The notes beneath the pieces were generated by a model that saw nothing but the letters and a program-made list of their open reading frames with translations, was not told where the DNA came from and ran no database searches. Shown here piece after piece: positions 1 through 9,040 of a DNA stretch of 33,305 bases (within the stretch, counting starts at the first letter, position 1; every line of letters starts with the position of its first letter). The stretch comes from an uncultured Clostridium sp. GTDB taxonomy: Bacteria > Bacillota > Clostridia > Clostridiales > Clostridiaceae. The position numbers and the translations under genes were made by a program. The stretch covers positions 1 through 33,305 of the forward strand of contig CACZYK010000017.1 of the NCBI GenBank assembly GCA_902785295.1, in the 5' to 3' direction.

Positions 1-17
1 TTGTTCATAAATAGAAG

Positions 18-46
18 TTGTTTTATAATACTACTTTCAATATAAT
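18..46 (+). promoter_or_regulatory. Sigma-A-type promoter for the zapA-like gene
   Basis: TTGTTT (18-23) and a perfect TATAAT (41-46) are separated by 17 bp. Transcription would start near 53, about 28 bases before the ATG. A GAGGTG ribosome-binding site lies at 67-72, eight bases from the start codon. The -35 box is only a partial match and the region is AT-rich, so the call is moderate. Confidence 0.55.
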
Positions 47-80
47 TATATTATATGAGTAAATGTGAGGTGTAAGCTAC

Positions 81-1826
81 ATGATAAAGGTTACAGTTAA
101 GATAAATGGAAGAGAGTATAATTTAAAAGGAAATGATAATGAACAATATTTAAAAGATGTTTCAAGTTTTGTTGATGGAAAGATTAAACAAATAAAAGCT
201 AATAATGGAGTTTTAAGTTCTGTGGATGCAAGCGTTCTTGCAGCTATTAATATTGCAGATGAGTTATATAGAACTGATTCTGAAGCTGATGAACTTTCAA
301 AAAGAAATAAAATCGCAGAAGAAAGAAGCCAAAAGCTTGAGGAAGAAGCAAAAAGACTTAGAGAAAGATGTGAAGTTTTATTAGTTGAAAAAGAAGGTTA
401 TGATGATAAAAGAGAAGAGGTTAGAAAAGAACTTACAGAAAGAATAAATTTTTTAAAAGATGAGAATAATAAATTAATAGGAAAGAATAATGAATTAACA
501 AGAACATATGAAAAAACATTTAGAGAAAATGAAGAGTTAAAAAAAGTTCATGATAGAAATAAATCAAAAGAAAATCAGGAAAATGAAATAAAGTCTAATT
601 TAACAAAAGAAATTGAAGAAAAAGAAAGACTTATAAAAGAAAATAAAGAAATAAAGAAAACAAGCGAAAGAATAAAAATAGAATTAAATCAATCTAGAAA
701 TGTAAATGAAGCTTTAGCAAAACAAATTTCAACTTTAAAGGAAAGTATAAATAAATATGTAAAAGAAATAGAAGAATTAAAAGATGAAAACTTAGAAGTT
801 AAAAATTTAAATGAAAAGCTAAAATTGGATTTAGATAGAGTAAGTACTTTAAAAGCTTCATTATCTAGAGAAGTAACAAGTGAAAAAGACAAAAATTCAA
901 GTAATTTAAGAAAAATTGAAGAGTTAAGTAAAGAAATTCAAAAGTCAAAGGATATAAATGAAAAAAATAGAATTGAACTAAATCAATCAAATAGCTTAAG
1001 AAAATCATTAGAAGAGGAGTTTAAAAAGTCAAAGGAAAATAATATAGCCTTAAAGGAAGAAAATATTAACTTAAATGACAAGATTAAAAATTTAAATAAT
1101 GAAAAGAAAACAATAGAAAATATAAATGAAGAAAATAAGAAAGAAATTAAAAATCTTACAGAGTCTAATACTAAATTAGATAAGGAAGTTAATGATTTAA
1201 AAGAAGAAAATGAGCTTTTAACAGAAGAAGTAGAAAAGCTAAACAATGAAAATAGTAAAACTAAAGAAGAACATAAAAAAGTTAAAGAAAACCTAGAAAA
1301 AGCAAATAGCTTAAGAGGACTTTTAGCTAAGGAAATAACTGATGTAAAAGATAAAAATAAAGAATTAAATCAAGAAATTAATGAAATTAAGACTCAAAAT
1401 GACAATTTAAAAAATAAGATTCAAGAATCTGAAAAGAATGAAAAAAATATAAAAAATGAATTAGAAGAGTTAGTTTCAAGCAAAGAAATAGTAGAAACTA
1501 AGTTCAAAGAATCAAAAGAAAAGGAAGAACTTCTAACAAAAGAGGTTAACACATTAAAAGAGAAAGAAGCAAAATTAAATAAAGAAATATATAAAATAAG
1601 TAAAGTAAAAGAAAGCCTAGAGGAAAAAATATGTGAAGTAAACCTAGAAAAAGAAGAGCTTATAAAAAAGATAGATTTAAAAAATAAGGTTATTGATAAT
1701 GGAAAAGATTCTAATCAAGAATTAAGAAATGCAAAATATAAAATTATGGAGCTTGAAAATAAATTAATAGATACTCAAATTCAATTAGCTAAATTAAAAA
1801 AGTCACAAAATCCTTTAATGAAATAA
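81..1826 (+). CDS. ZapA-domain cell division protein with a long coiled-coil tail
   Basis: The first ~90 residues look like ZapA, the small FtsZ-associated protein that promotes Z-ring bundling: a beta-rich start with a GREYNLKG-like segment, then helices with VSSFVDGKI and ANIADEL-type motifs. ZapA is normally about 85-130 residues; this protein is 581. From about residue 65 to 560 it is Lys/Glu/Asn-rich, almost without proline, with continuous heptads predicting a very long coiled coil. A degenerate repeat (L-x3-S/N-x-L-x3-L-x2-E) recurs at about residues 199, 248, 297, 353, 402, 458 and 500, always a multiple of seven apart. No membrane segment or signal peptide is visible, so it is probably cytoplasmic. 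Placed just before the U32-family gene and mutS2. The division role is inferred from the head domain only; the tail has no assigned function. Confidence 0.8.
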   Translation: MIKVTVKINGREYNLKGNDNEQYLKDVSSFVDGKIKQIKANNGVLSSVDASVLAAINIADELYRTDSEADELSKRNKIAEERSQKLEEEAKRLRERCEVLLVEKEGYDDKREEVRKELTERINFLKDENNKLIGKNNELTRTYEKTFRENEELKKVHDRNKSKENQENEIKSNLTKEIEEKERLIKENKEIKKTSERIKIELNQSRNVNEALAKQISTLKESINKYVKEIEELKDENLEVKNLNEKLKLDLDRVSTLKASLSREVTSEKDKNSSNLRKIEELSKEIQKSKDINEKNRIELNQSNSLRKSLEEEFKKSKENNIALKEENINLNDKIKNLNNEKKTIENINEENKKEIKNLTESNTKLDKEVNDLKEENELLTEEVEKLNNENSKTKEEHKKVKENLEKANSLRGLLAKEITDVKDKNKELNQEINEIKTQNDNLKNKIQESEKNEKNIKNELEELVSSKEIVETKFKESKEKEELLTKEVNTLKEKEAKLNKEIYKISKVKESLEEKICEVNLEKEELIKKIDLKNKVIDNGKDSNQELRNAKYKIMELENKLIDTQIQLAKLKKSQNPLMK

Positions 1827-1833
1827 TAAATTT

Positions 1834-1860
1834 AGAGGCTTAATTAGGCCTCTTATTTAT
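1834..1860 (+). terminator. Weak intrinsic terminator after the zapA-like gene
   Basis: AGAGGC (1834-1839) pairs with GCCTCT (1848-1853) around an 8-base loop, followed by the T-rich stretch TATTTATT. The stem is only 6 bp and the T-run is interrupted, so it may be partial. Confidence 0.5.
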
Positions 1861-1962
1861 TCTAATATAATATTTGTATATAATTTAAGTAAAGAATGGC
1901 TTTATAATATTACTAAGAAAAAAGCTACTTAACTTAAAGATAAATTTTAGGAGATATAAAGA

Positions 1963-4302
1963 ATGAAAAAAGTAGAATTATTAGCACCAGCTGGAAGTAT
2001 AGAAAGCCTTTATGCTGCTATAAATAATGGCGCAGATGCAGTTTATTTAGGAGGAAGTAAGTTCTCAGCTAGAGCTTATGCATCAAATTTTGATAATGAA
2101 ACCATGAAAAAAGCTGTAGATTACTGTCATAGCTATGGTGTTAAAATATATGTAACAATGAATACCTTACTTAAGGAAAAGGAGCTTAATGAAGCTATTA
2201 AATATGTAGGGTATTTATATGAGATAGGTGTAGATGCTCTTATTGTTCAAGATTTAGGTTTAGTTAATCTTATACAAGAAAAATATAGTGATTTTGAAAT
2301 ACATGCCTCAACACAAGTTACAATACATAATGGAGAAGGAGCTATTTATTTTAAAGAAAAAGGCTTTACAAGAATAGTTCTATCTAGAGAGCTTTCTTTA
2401 GAAGAAATAAAACATATTTCAAAGGATTTAAATATTGAAACTGAAATTTTTATTCATGGAGCTTTATGTGTGTGTTATTCAGGGCAATGTCTTATGAGCT
2501 CCATGATAGGTGGAAGAAGTGGAAATAGAGGAAGATGTGCACAACCATGCAGAATGGAATATACATTAAAATCTAATAACATGGGAGAAAAAAAAGCATA
2601 TCTTTTAAGTCCTAAGGATATATGTACAATAGAAAATATTAAAGATATTATAGATTCAGGAGCATATTCTTTAAAGATTGAAGGAAGAATGAAAAGACCA
2701 GAATATGTAGCTGGAGTAGTGGAAAATTATAGAGAAGCAATAGAGAAAGAGTATTATAATAAAAACTTTAATGTTCAAGAAGGAAAAAAGGTATTACTTC
2801 AATTATTTAATAGAGAGGGTTTTTCTACTGCTTATTTAAAAAAGAACATAGGAAGAGATATGATGAGTTATAAGTTTCCTAAAAATACAGGAGTGGAAAT
2901 AGGTAAAGTATTAGATAATGGAGAAATTATATTAAAGGAAAGCTTATCTATTGGTGATGGAATAAGATTTAAGGATAAAGGCTTTACATTAAGCAAGATA
3001 TTAAAAAACAAACAAGAAGTAAAAAAGGCAGAAGTAGGAGAAAGGGTAATATTATTTCCTAGGGAATATAAAAAAGGTGAAATATTATATAGAACTTCTA
3101 GTAAAGAGCTTTTTTTAAGATTAGAAGATAGCATAAAACCTTATATGAAAAAAATATTCTTAAAGGGACAGGTTGAGTTTAAGGTCAATTCAAATATAAA
3201 GCTTAAAACTTCTTTTATGGGAGAAAATTATGAGGTAGAAGGAAATGTAATAGAGGTAGCTTCAAATAAGCTTTTAGATAAAGAAAGAATAGTTAATGCT
3301 TTAAAAAAATCAGGGGAGTATCCATACAAACTTGAAGATATAGAGTTTTTAACTTTTGAAGATGGTTTTATAAGCATATCTTCTCTTAATAATTTAAGAA
3401 GAGAGCTTTTTGATAAAATTTTAAAGGATGTAACTTCAAAATATAGAAGAAGGAGAAATGTAAAAGAAACTTTAGAAAAGAATATTAATTTAAAAGAAAA
3501 TAAAGAGGATTTTATATTATATACTTGTTGTACTAAAAAACAGTTAAAGGCTTTAGTAGAGGAAGGTATTAAAGATATTGGTGTTGATTTATCTTTAAGA
3601 AATAGTGATAAAATATCTTTAAAGGATTTAGAAGAATATAAAGATTTAAATTTATATATTTTAACTCCAGAGATAATAAAACAAGAGTTTGATTTTATAG
3701 TTAAAGAAATAGAAGAAGCTTCAAAGTACATAAAAGGAGTTATAACATCTAATGCAGGAATTATTAATGTATTTAAAGATAAGCTTTATTTAATTGGAGA
3801 TTATAAACTTAATATATTTAACTCTAAAGCATTAGAATTTTATAGAAAAGATTTAAATAATGTTTCTTTAAGTCTTGAAATTAATAGGAAAGAAATAAAG
3901 GAAATCAATGATAAAAGTGGAGCTTTATGTGGAATATATGGAAAATCAGAACTTATGGTAAGCGAATATTGTCCTATAGGAAGTAGCTTTGGAGGAAAGT
4001 GTAAAGATAAAGAATGTAATGGAGCTTGTATGAAAGATAGCTTTGCTCTTGTTGATAGAATGAATGAAGGTTTTAAAGTTATGACAGATAAGTATTGTAG
4101 AAGTCATATATTAAATTCACTTCCTTTAAATCTTATTGATGAAATTGATGATTTAAAAAGCATTGGAATAAATAGTTTTAGAGTTGATTTTAAAGATGAA
4201 GATGAAAATGAAGTTATGGAAATATTAAAAGAGATAAAGGGATTTAAAAGAGTAGAAGGAAAAAAATTTACTAAGGGGCATTATAGAAGAGGTGTAGAAT
4301 AA
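1963..4302 (+). CDS. U32 family peptidase / RNA-hydroxylation-type protein
   Basis: A 779-residue protein of the U32 peptidase family. The N-terminal TIM-barrel-like half starts with the typical KKVELLAPAG and carries the family signature around residues 161-180 (EIFIHG-LC-GQC-MSS), then a NRGRCAQPCR segment near 187-197. The C-terminal half corresponds to the collagenase-like DUF3656 region and ends with another cysteine cluster near 670-690 (CPIG, KCKDKECNGAC). The family was named for collagenase activity. Better-characterised members (E. coli RlhA and TrhP, B. subtilis TrhP1/P2) hydroxylate 23S rRNA or tRNA and need these cysteines, probably for an Fe-S cluster. An RNA-modification role is therefore at least as likely as proteolysis, and fits the neighbouring translation genes. 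The SD TTAGGAG lies about 11 bases before the ATG; the stop is 1 base from mutS2, so they are probably cotranscribed. Confidence 0.88.
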   Translation: MKKVELLAPAGSIESLYAAINNGADAVYLGGSKFSARAYASNFDNETMKKAVDYCHSYGVKIYVTMNTLLKEKELNEAIKYVGYLYEIGVDALIVQDLGLVNLIQEKYSDFEIHASTQVTIHNGEGAIYFKEKGFTRIVLSRELSLEEIKHISKDLNIETEIFIHGALCVCYSGQCLMSSMIGGRSGNRGRCAQPCRMEYTLKSNNMGEKKAYLLSPKDICTIENIKDIIDSGAYSLKIEGRMKRPEYVAGVVENYREAIEKEYYNKNFNVQEGKKVLLQLFNREGFSTAYLKKNIGRDMMSYKFPKNTGVEIGKVLDNGEIILKESLSIGDGIRFKDKGFTLSKILKNKQEVKKAEVGERVILFPREYKKGEILYRTSSKELFLRLEDSIKPYMKKIFLKGQVEFKVNSNIKLKTSFMGENYEVEGNVIEVASNKLLDKERIVNALKKSGEYPYKLEDIEFLTFEDGFISISSLNNLRRELFDKILKDVTSKYRRRRNVKETLEKNINLKENKEDFILYTCCTKKQLKALVEEGIKDIGVDLSLRNSDKISLKDLEEYKDLNLYILTPEIIKQEFDFIVKEIEEASKYIKGVITSNAGIINVFKDKLYLIGDYKLNIFNSKALEFYRKDLNNVSLSLEINRKEIKEINDKSGALCGIYGKSELMVSEYCPIGSSFGGKCKDKECNGACMKDSFALVDRMNEGFKVMTDKYCRSHILNSLPLNLIDEIDDLKSIGINSFRVDFKDEDENEVMEILKEIKGFKRVEGKKFTKGHYRRGVE

Positions 4303-4303
4303 A

Positions 4304-6664
4304 ATGAATGAAAAATCGTTAAGGATTTTAGAATTTTATAAAATAAGAGAAAAATTAGAGAAATATGCAGTTACATCTGGTGGTAAGGAAAAGGTAAGAG
4401 AATTATCACCTTATGAATCTATATATGAAGTAAAAAATGCTTTAGAAGCAACTAAAGAAGCTTATGATATTTTAATAAAAAAGGGAAATCCTCCTTTTGA
4501 GGGGCTTTATGATATTAAGGAAGCTTTAGAAAGGGCAGGAAAAGGGGGAGCACTTTCTTTAGCTCAGCTTCTTTATGTTGGCAATATGCTTAGATGTACA
4601 GAAAGAATGAAGGAATACTTAGCTAGAAGAGATGAGGAAGAAAGTTTTCCAAAGCTTGAGGATTTAGCTTATATCTTAACTCCAATAAAAAATCTTCAGC
4701 TTGAAATAGAAAGGTCAATAGTTTCAGAAGAGGAAGTTGCAGATAAGGCAAGTGGAACTTTATATAACATAAGAAGAAGCTTAAAAGAAAAAAATTCTTC
4801 TATTAGAGAAAAGATTAATAGTATTGTTAGAAGCAATGCTAAATATCTTCAAGATGCTATTTATACAATGAGAGGAGATAGATATGTTCTTCCTGTTAAG
4901 GCTGAATATAAGGGGGCAGTTCCAGGGCTTGTTCATGACCAAAGTTCAACTGGGGCAACTCTTTTTATAGAGCCTATGAGTCTTGTAAATCTTAATAATG
5001 AAATAAAAGAATTAAAACTTAAAGAACAAGCTGAAATAGAAAGAATTATATGGGCTCTTTCTGTTAAGGTTAAAGATAATATTGAAGTTTTAAATAGCAA
5101 TATGAAAATTTTAAGAGAAATAGATTTTATTTTTGCAAAAGGAAAATATGCTTCATCAATAAATGGAATAATGCCTATTGTAACTGATGATGGTTCTTTT
5201 GATTTAATTGAAGCAAAACATCCTTTAATAGACCCTCTAAAGGTTGTACCTTCAGATATTTATTTAGGAAAAAACTTCAATGTAATAATGGTTACAGGAC
5301 CTAATACAGGTGGTAAAACTGTAACAATAAAAACAGTTGGATTAACTCATATTATGGCAATGAGTGGACTTTTAATATGTGCTAAGGAAGGTTCTAAAGT
5401 AAGCTTTTATAAAGAGGTTTTTGCAGATATTGGGGACGAACAAAGTATAGAGCAAAGTCTTTCAACATTTTCTTCTCATATGACTAATATAGTTTCAATA
5501 ATGGAGAAAGCAGATAAAGATTCTTTAGTTTTATTTGATGAATTAGGTGCAGGAACAGACCCAACAGAAGGAGCTGCTCTTGCAATTGCAATTATAGAAA
5601 CATTAAGAGAAAGAGGAACAAAAATAATTGCTACAACTCATTATAGTGAATTAAAGGGATATGCTTTAAGAACTGCTGGAGTTGAAAATGCTTCAGTTGA
5701 GTTTGATGTAGAAACATTAAAACCAACCTATAGACTTTTAATAGGAGTACCTGGAAAATCTAATGCTTTTGAAATAAGCAGAAGGCTTGGATTATCTAAT
5801 GATATTATAGATAAAGCTAAAGAAAATATATCTAAAGATAATTTACAGTTTGAAGACTTGATAAGAGATCTTCAAGAACAGAGTATAAGAGCAAGCAGAG
5901 ATGCAAGAGAAGCTGAAATCTTGAAAAAAGAAGTAGAAAAATCAAAAGCTTTATATGAAGAAAAATTAAAACGTCTTGAAGTAACAAGAGATAAAGCTTA
6001 CAATGAGGCAAGAATTGAAGCTAAAAAAATTGTTTCTGAGGCAAAGGATGAAGCTGATGAAATTTTAAAGGCTATGAGAGAACTTGAAAAGCTTGGAATA
6101 GCTGAAGGTGGAAGAAAAAGACTTGAAGAGGAAAGAAAGAAGCTTAAGGATTCTTTAGAAGATAAGGAAAAAGCTTTAATAAAAGAAAGAGAGAATACAG
6201 GAAAATCAATATCAAAGGTAACTTTAGGAATGGAAGCTTTTTTACCTTCATTAAATCAAAAGGTAGTAATAGTAAGTATGCCAGATAATAAAGGGGAAGT
6301 TCAAGTTGAAGCTGGTATTATGAAAATAAATGTTAAGCTTAAAGACCTTAGAATAGCTGAAGGAACAAAAGAAAACGCTAAAGCTAGAAAGAAAAGAGAG
6401 GTTAAGCTTAATTTAAAATCAGTAGAAAGCAGAATAGACCTTAGAGGACTTGACGCAGAAGAGGCATGTTATAGAACAGATAAATATTTAGATGAAGCTT
6501 ATTTAGCTAACTTAGGAGAAGTGACTGTAGTTCATGGAAAAGGTACAGGAATTCTTAGAAAAGCAATAACAGATATGCTAAAAAGACACCCCCATGTAAA
6601 ATCTTATAGGCTTGGAGCTTATGGAGAAGGTGGAGATGGAGTGACTATGGTAGAATTAAAATAA
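4304..6664 (+). CDS. mutS2: Endonuclease MutS2
   Basis: 786 residues, the usual length for MutS2. Order: clamp/core region (1-300), MutS-type ATPase with Walker A GPNTGGKT near residues 331-338, a Walker B region LVLFDELGAGTDPTEG near 407-422, a long charged coiled coil (~510-630), and a C-terminal Smr nuclease domain with DLRGLDAEEA near 711 and HGKGTG near 744. MutS2 lacks the mismatch-recognition domain of MutS. It suppresses homologous recombination by acting on branched DNA, and in Bacillus it also binds collided ribosomes and splits them. All motifs appear intact. It starts 1 base after the U32-family stop, implying translational coupling. Confidence 0.96.
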   Translation: MNEKSLRILEFYKIREKLEKYAVTSGGKEKVRELSPYESIYEVKNALEATKEAYDILIKKGNPPFEGLYDIKEALERAGKGGALSLAQLLYVGNMLRCTERMKEYLARRDEEESFPKLEDLAYILTPIKNLQLEIERSIVSEEEVADKASGTLYNIRRSLKEKNSSIREKINSIVRSNAKYLQDAIYTMRGDRYVLPVKAEYKGAVPGLVHDQSSTGATLFIEPMSLVNLNNEIKELKLKEQAEIERIIWALSVKVKDNIEVLNSNMKILREIDFIFAKGKYASSINGIMPIVTDDGSFDLIEAKHPLIDPLKVVPSDIYLGKNFNVIMVTGPNTGGKTVTIKTVGLTHIMAMSGLLICAKEGSKVSFYKEVFADIGDEQSIEQSLSTFSSHMTNIVSIMEKADKDSLVLFDELGAGTDPTEGAALAIAIIETLRERGTKIIATTHYSELKGYALRTAGVENASVEFDVETLKPTYRLLIGVPGKSNAFEISRRLGLSNDIIDKAKENISKDNLQFEDLIRDLQEQSIRASRDAREAEILKKEVEKSKALYEEKLKRLEVTRDKAYNEARIEAKKIVSEAKDEADEILKAMRELEKLGIAEGGRKRLEEERKKLKDSLEDKEKALIKERENTGKSISKVTLGMEAFLPSLNQKVVIVSMPDNKGEVQVEAGIMKINVKLKDLRIAEGTKENAKARKKREVKLNLKSVESRIDLRGLDAEEACYRTDKYLDEAYLANLGEVTVVHGKGTGILRKAITDMLKRHPHVKSYRLGAYGEGGDGVTMVELK

Positions 6665-6711
6665 ATATCTTTTGAAAAGATAATGTAACTATAAATAAAG
6701 CAGGTGAAGTT

Positions 6712-7161
6712 ATGTATTTAATAAGTGCATGTCTTTGTGGTGTAAATTGTAAATATAATGGATTAAATAACATAAATGAAAAATGTCTTGAACTTTTAAG
6801 AAAAGGAGAAGCCCTTTTAGTTTGTCCAGAACAACTTGGAGGGCTAAAAACTCCTAGAATTCCATCAGAAATATTAGGAAGTGCTGAAAAAATTATAGAG
6901 TTTAAGGAAGGAAAAGTTATAAGCAAAGAAGGAACAGACGTTACAAAGGAATTTTTAAAGGGAGCAGAAGAAACATTAAAAATTGCAAAAGAAGCTAATA
7001 TAAAGAAAGCTATACTTAAAGAAGGTAGCCCTTCTTGTGGAAGTAACTTTGTTTATGATGGAAGCTTTACTGGAAATAAAATTAAAGGAAAAGGAATTAC
7101 AGCATATCTTTTGGAAAATGAAGGTATAGAAATTATATCTGAAACAGAACTAAATAAATAG
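6712..7161 (+). CDS. DUF523 family protein
   Basis: 149 residues, matching the compact DUF523 family (YbbK-like). The hallmarks are cysteines near the N-terminus (C7, C9, C13 in ACLCGVNCKYNG), CPEQLGGLKTPR near 38-50 and the KEGSPSCG motif near 104-111. The conserved cysteines suggest metal or Fe-S binding, or thiol chemistry, but I know of no firm biochemical function. Spacing from mutS2 is 47 bp with a GCAGGTGA-type SD before the ATG, so readthrough from the mutS2 operon is likely. A consensus promoter begins about 95 bp downstream, so this gene probably ends the first transcription unit. Confidence 0.88.
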   Translation: MYLISACLCGVNCKYNGLNNINEKCLELLRKGEALLVCPEQLGGLKTPRIPSEILGSAEKIIEFKEGKVISKEGTDVTKEFLKGAEETLKIAKEANIKKAILKEGSPSCGSNFVYDGSFTGNKIKGKGITAYLLENEGIEIISETELNK

Positions 7162-7254
7162 AAGAATAAAAGTAAGCTACTTAAAAAATACTATACAAAT
7201 TATATTTATGTACTTTTTAATTTAATGCTCTTAGAAAAGAAATAATATAATTTC

Positions 7255-7284
7255 TTGACATCATTAAAAGTAAAAAGGTAGAAT
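7255..7284 (+). promoter_or_regulatory. Sigma-A promoter of the prmA-rsmE-mtaB-hinT run
   Basis: A perfect TTGACA (7255-7260) is followed after 18 bp by TAGAAT (7279-7284). Transcription would start near 7291, leaving a leader of about 30 bases before the TTG start of prmA. In many clostridia prmA follows dnaJ; here it appears to have its own promoter. Confidence 0.7.
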
Positions 7285-7319
7285 TTATATAGCAAATAGA
7301 GAAGAAAGGAATGATTTTT

Positions 7320-8261
7320 TTGGAAGGAACATGGATAGAAGTTAGAGTTATTACTAAAAGTGAGGCTCTTGAACCTATTTCAGGAATATTTTATGGGCTA
7401 GATTGTAAGGGCGTGGCAATAGAAGACCCTCAAGATATATTAGGAAGAGAACAAGGACCATTAACATGGGACTTTGCAGATATAAATGTATTAGAGCATA
7501 AAGGAAAGTTTGCTTTAGTTAAGGGATATTTTTCAGATGAAGATAACATAGAAGAGATAGTTAAATATGTTAAAGAAAAGGTACAAGAAATTAGAGAACT
7601 TGGAATAGATGTTGGTGAAGGAACTGTAGAATCTGAAATTATGCATGAAGAGGATTGGGCTAACAATTGGAAGAAATATTATAAACCAACTAAGGTTGGA
7701 GAAAAGATAGTTGTAAAGCCAATATGGGAAGAATATGAAGCAAAAGAAGGAGAGCTAGTTTTAGAGCTTGACCCTGGAATGGCATTTGGAACAGGAGAAC
7801 ATGAAACTACAAGAATGTGTATTCAAGCTTTAGAGAAGTTTACTAAAAAAGATAGTGTAGTATTTGATGTAGGATGTGGTTCAGGAATATTAGCAATAGC
7901 AGCTGCAAAGCTTGGAGCAAAAAAAGCAATAGGGGTAGACTTAGACCCAGTAGCAGTAGAATCTGCAAAAGAAAATGTTGCTTTTAATAACTTAGATAAT
8001 ATAGAAATTTTAGAAGGTAATCTTATAGAGGTTATTGATGGAAAAGCAGATATAGTAGTTGCTAACATTATAGCTGAGGTTATATGCATATTAACAGAAG
8101 ATGTAAGCAGAGTAATTAAGCCAGGTGGATATTTTATAACTTCAGGAATAATTCATGATAGAGTAGATATGGTTACAGATAAGCTTAATGAGTGTGGATT
8201 TGAAGTTCAGACAATAAATAAAGACGGTGAATGGAACTGCATAATTGCAAAGTTAAAGTAA
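7320..8261 (+). CDS. prmA: Ribosomal protein L11 methyltransferase PrmA
   Basis: Trimethylates ribosomal protein L11 using S-adenosylmethionine. An N-terminal substrate-recognition domain (WIEVRVITKSEALEP) is followed by a Rossmann methyltransferase domain with the SAM motif VFDVGCGSGILA near residue 181 and VANIIAEV near 244. The DPGMAFGTGEHETT block near 145-158 is diagnostic of PrmA. I place the start at the TTG at 7320, giving 313 residues: the AAAGGA SD (7305-7310) lies nine bases upstream of it, whereas the in-frame ATG at 7311 directly abuts the SD and would be poorly used. First gene of the run behind the promoter at 7255. Confidence 0.95.
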   Translation: MEGTWIEVRVITKSEALEPISGIFYGLDCKGVAIEDPQDILGREQGPLTWDFADINVLEHKGKFALVKGYFSDEDNIEEIVKYVKEKVQEIRELGIDVGEGTVESEIMHEEDWANNWKKYYKPTKVGEKIVVKPIWEEYEAKEGELVLELDPGMAFGTGEHETTRMCIQALEKFTKKDSVVFDVGCGSGILAIAAAKLGAKKAIGVDLDPVAVESAKENVAFNNLDNIEILEGNLIEVIDGKADIVVANIIAEVICILTEDVSRVIKPGGYFITSGIIHDRVDMVTDKLNECGFEVQTINKDGEWNCIIAKLK

Positions 8262-8278
8262 ATTAAGGAGAGGTTTCA

Positions 8279-9040
8279 ATGCATAAATTTTTCACCCAAA
8301 AGGAAAATATTAATGAAACAAAAGGAAAGATATTAGGTGATGATGTTAAGCATATTTACAAGGTTTTAAGATTAAATGAAGGAGAAAAGATAGTTTTAAA
8401 TAATTGTAATGGAAAAGAATATTTATGTGAAATTTCTAGTATTTCAAAAACAGAGGTTTTAGTAGATATAATTGAGGAATTAGATATTAATAATGAAAGT
8501 AATATAAATATCTATTTATTTCAAGGTCTTCCAAAGTCTCAGAAGATGGATTTAATAGTTCAAAAGGGAACAGAATTAGGAGTTTTAGAATTCATTCCTG
8601 TTATAACAGAAAGAGTTGATGTTAAGCTAAAGGGAGATTTTAAAAAGCTTGATAGACTTAATAGAATAGTATTAGAAGCAGCAAAGCAAAGCAAGAGAAG
8701 CATAATACCAAAAGTTTTAGAGCCAATAGAATTTAATGAAGTCCTTAAAGAAGTAGAAGAAATGGATTTGTTTTTAGTGCCATATGAAAATGCTGAAAAT
8801 TTTGGTCTTAAAGGTGTTTTAAAAACTCTTAAGGAAAATAATAAGATAGATAATATTAAAAATATAGGTATAATGGTTGGACCAGAAGGTGGATTTGAAG
8901 AAAGTGAAATAGAAGCTTTAAAAGAAATGGGAGCTTATATAATAACCTTAGGTAATAGGATTTTAAGAACAGAAACAGCTGGCTTTGTTGCAGCATCATT
9001 ACTGCAATATGAGTTTGGCGATTTAGGAGGAAATATTTAA
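8279..9040 (+). CDS. rsmE: 16S rRNA m3U1498 methyltransferase RsmE
   Basis: 253 residues, normal for RsmE, which methylates N3 of U1498 in 16S rRNA in the assembled 30S subunit. An N-terminal PUA-like RNA-binding domain (1-70; HKFFTQ, DDVKHIYKVLRL) precedes a SPOUT methyltransferase domain with the trefoil-knot signatures VGPEGGFEESEI near 200 and ITLGNRILRTETAG near 222-236. The SD AAGGAGAGG lies just before the ATG. The last base of its stop codon is the first base of the mtaB ATG, so the two are translationally coupled. The prmA-rsmE-mtaB order is conserved in Firmicutes. Confidence 0.95.
   Translation: MHKFFTQKENINETKGKILGDDVKHIYKVLRLNEGEKIVLNNCNGKEYLCEISSISKTEVLVDIIEELDINNESNINIYLFQGLPKSQKMDLIVQKGTELGVLEFIPVITERVDVKLKGDFKKLDRLNRIVLEAAKQSKRSIIPKVLEPIEFNEVLKEVEEMDLFLVPYENAENFGLKGVLKTLKENNKIDNIKNIGIMVGPEGGFEESEIEALKEMGAYIITLGNRILRTETAGFVAASLLQYEFGDLGGNI

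Noticed and set aside
689-1246. Antisense ORFs rich in Ser/Phe within the zapA-like gene
   Set aside because: Mirror images of the Lys/Glu coiled-coil codons; no start signals.
1871-1908. TATAAT boxes at 1879 and 1903 as promoters for the U32-family gene
   Set aside because: Neither has an acceptable -35 at 16-18 bp, although a promoter somewhere in this gap is plausible.
3228-3731. A 167-codon antisense ORF inside the U32-family gene
   Set aside because: Serine/phenylalanine/lysine-rich shadow of a Lys/Glu/AT-rich gene; no SD and no recognisable domain.
1921-7182. Repeated AAGCTACTTAA at about 1923 and 7174 as an operator
   Set aside because: Only two short copies with different contexts, and one lies before a non-promoter region; chance is likely in AT-rich DNA.
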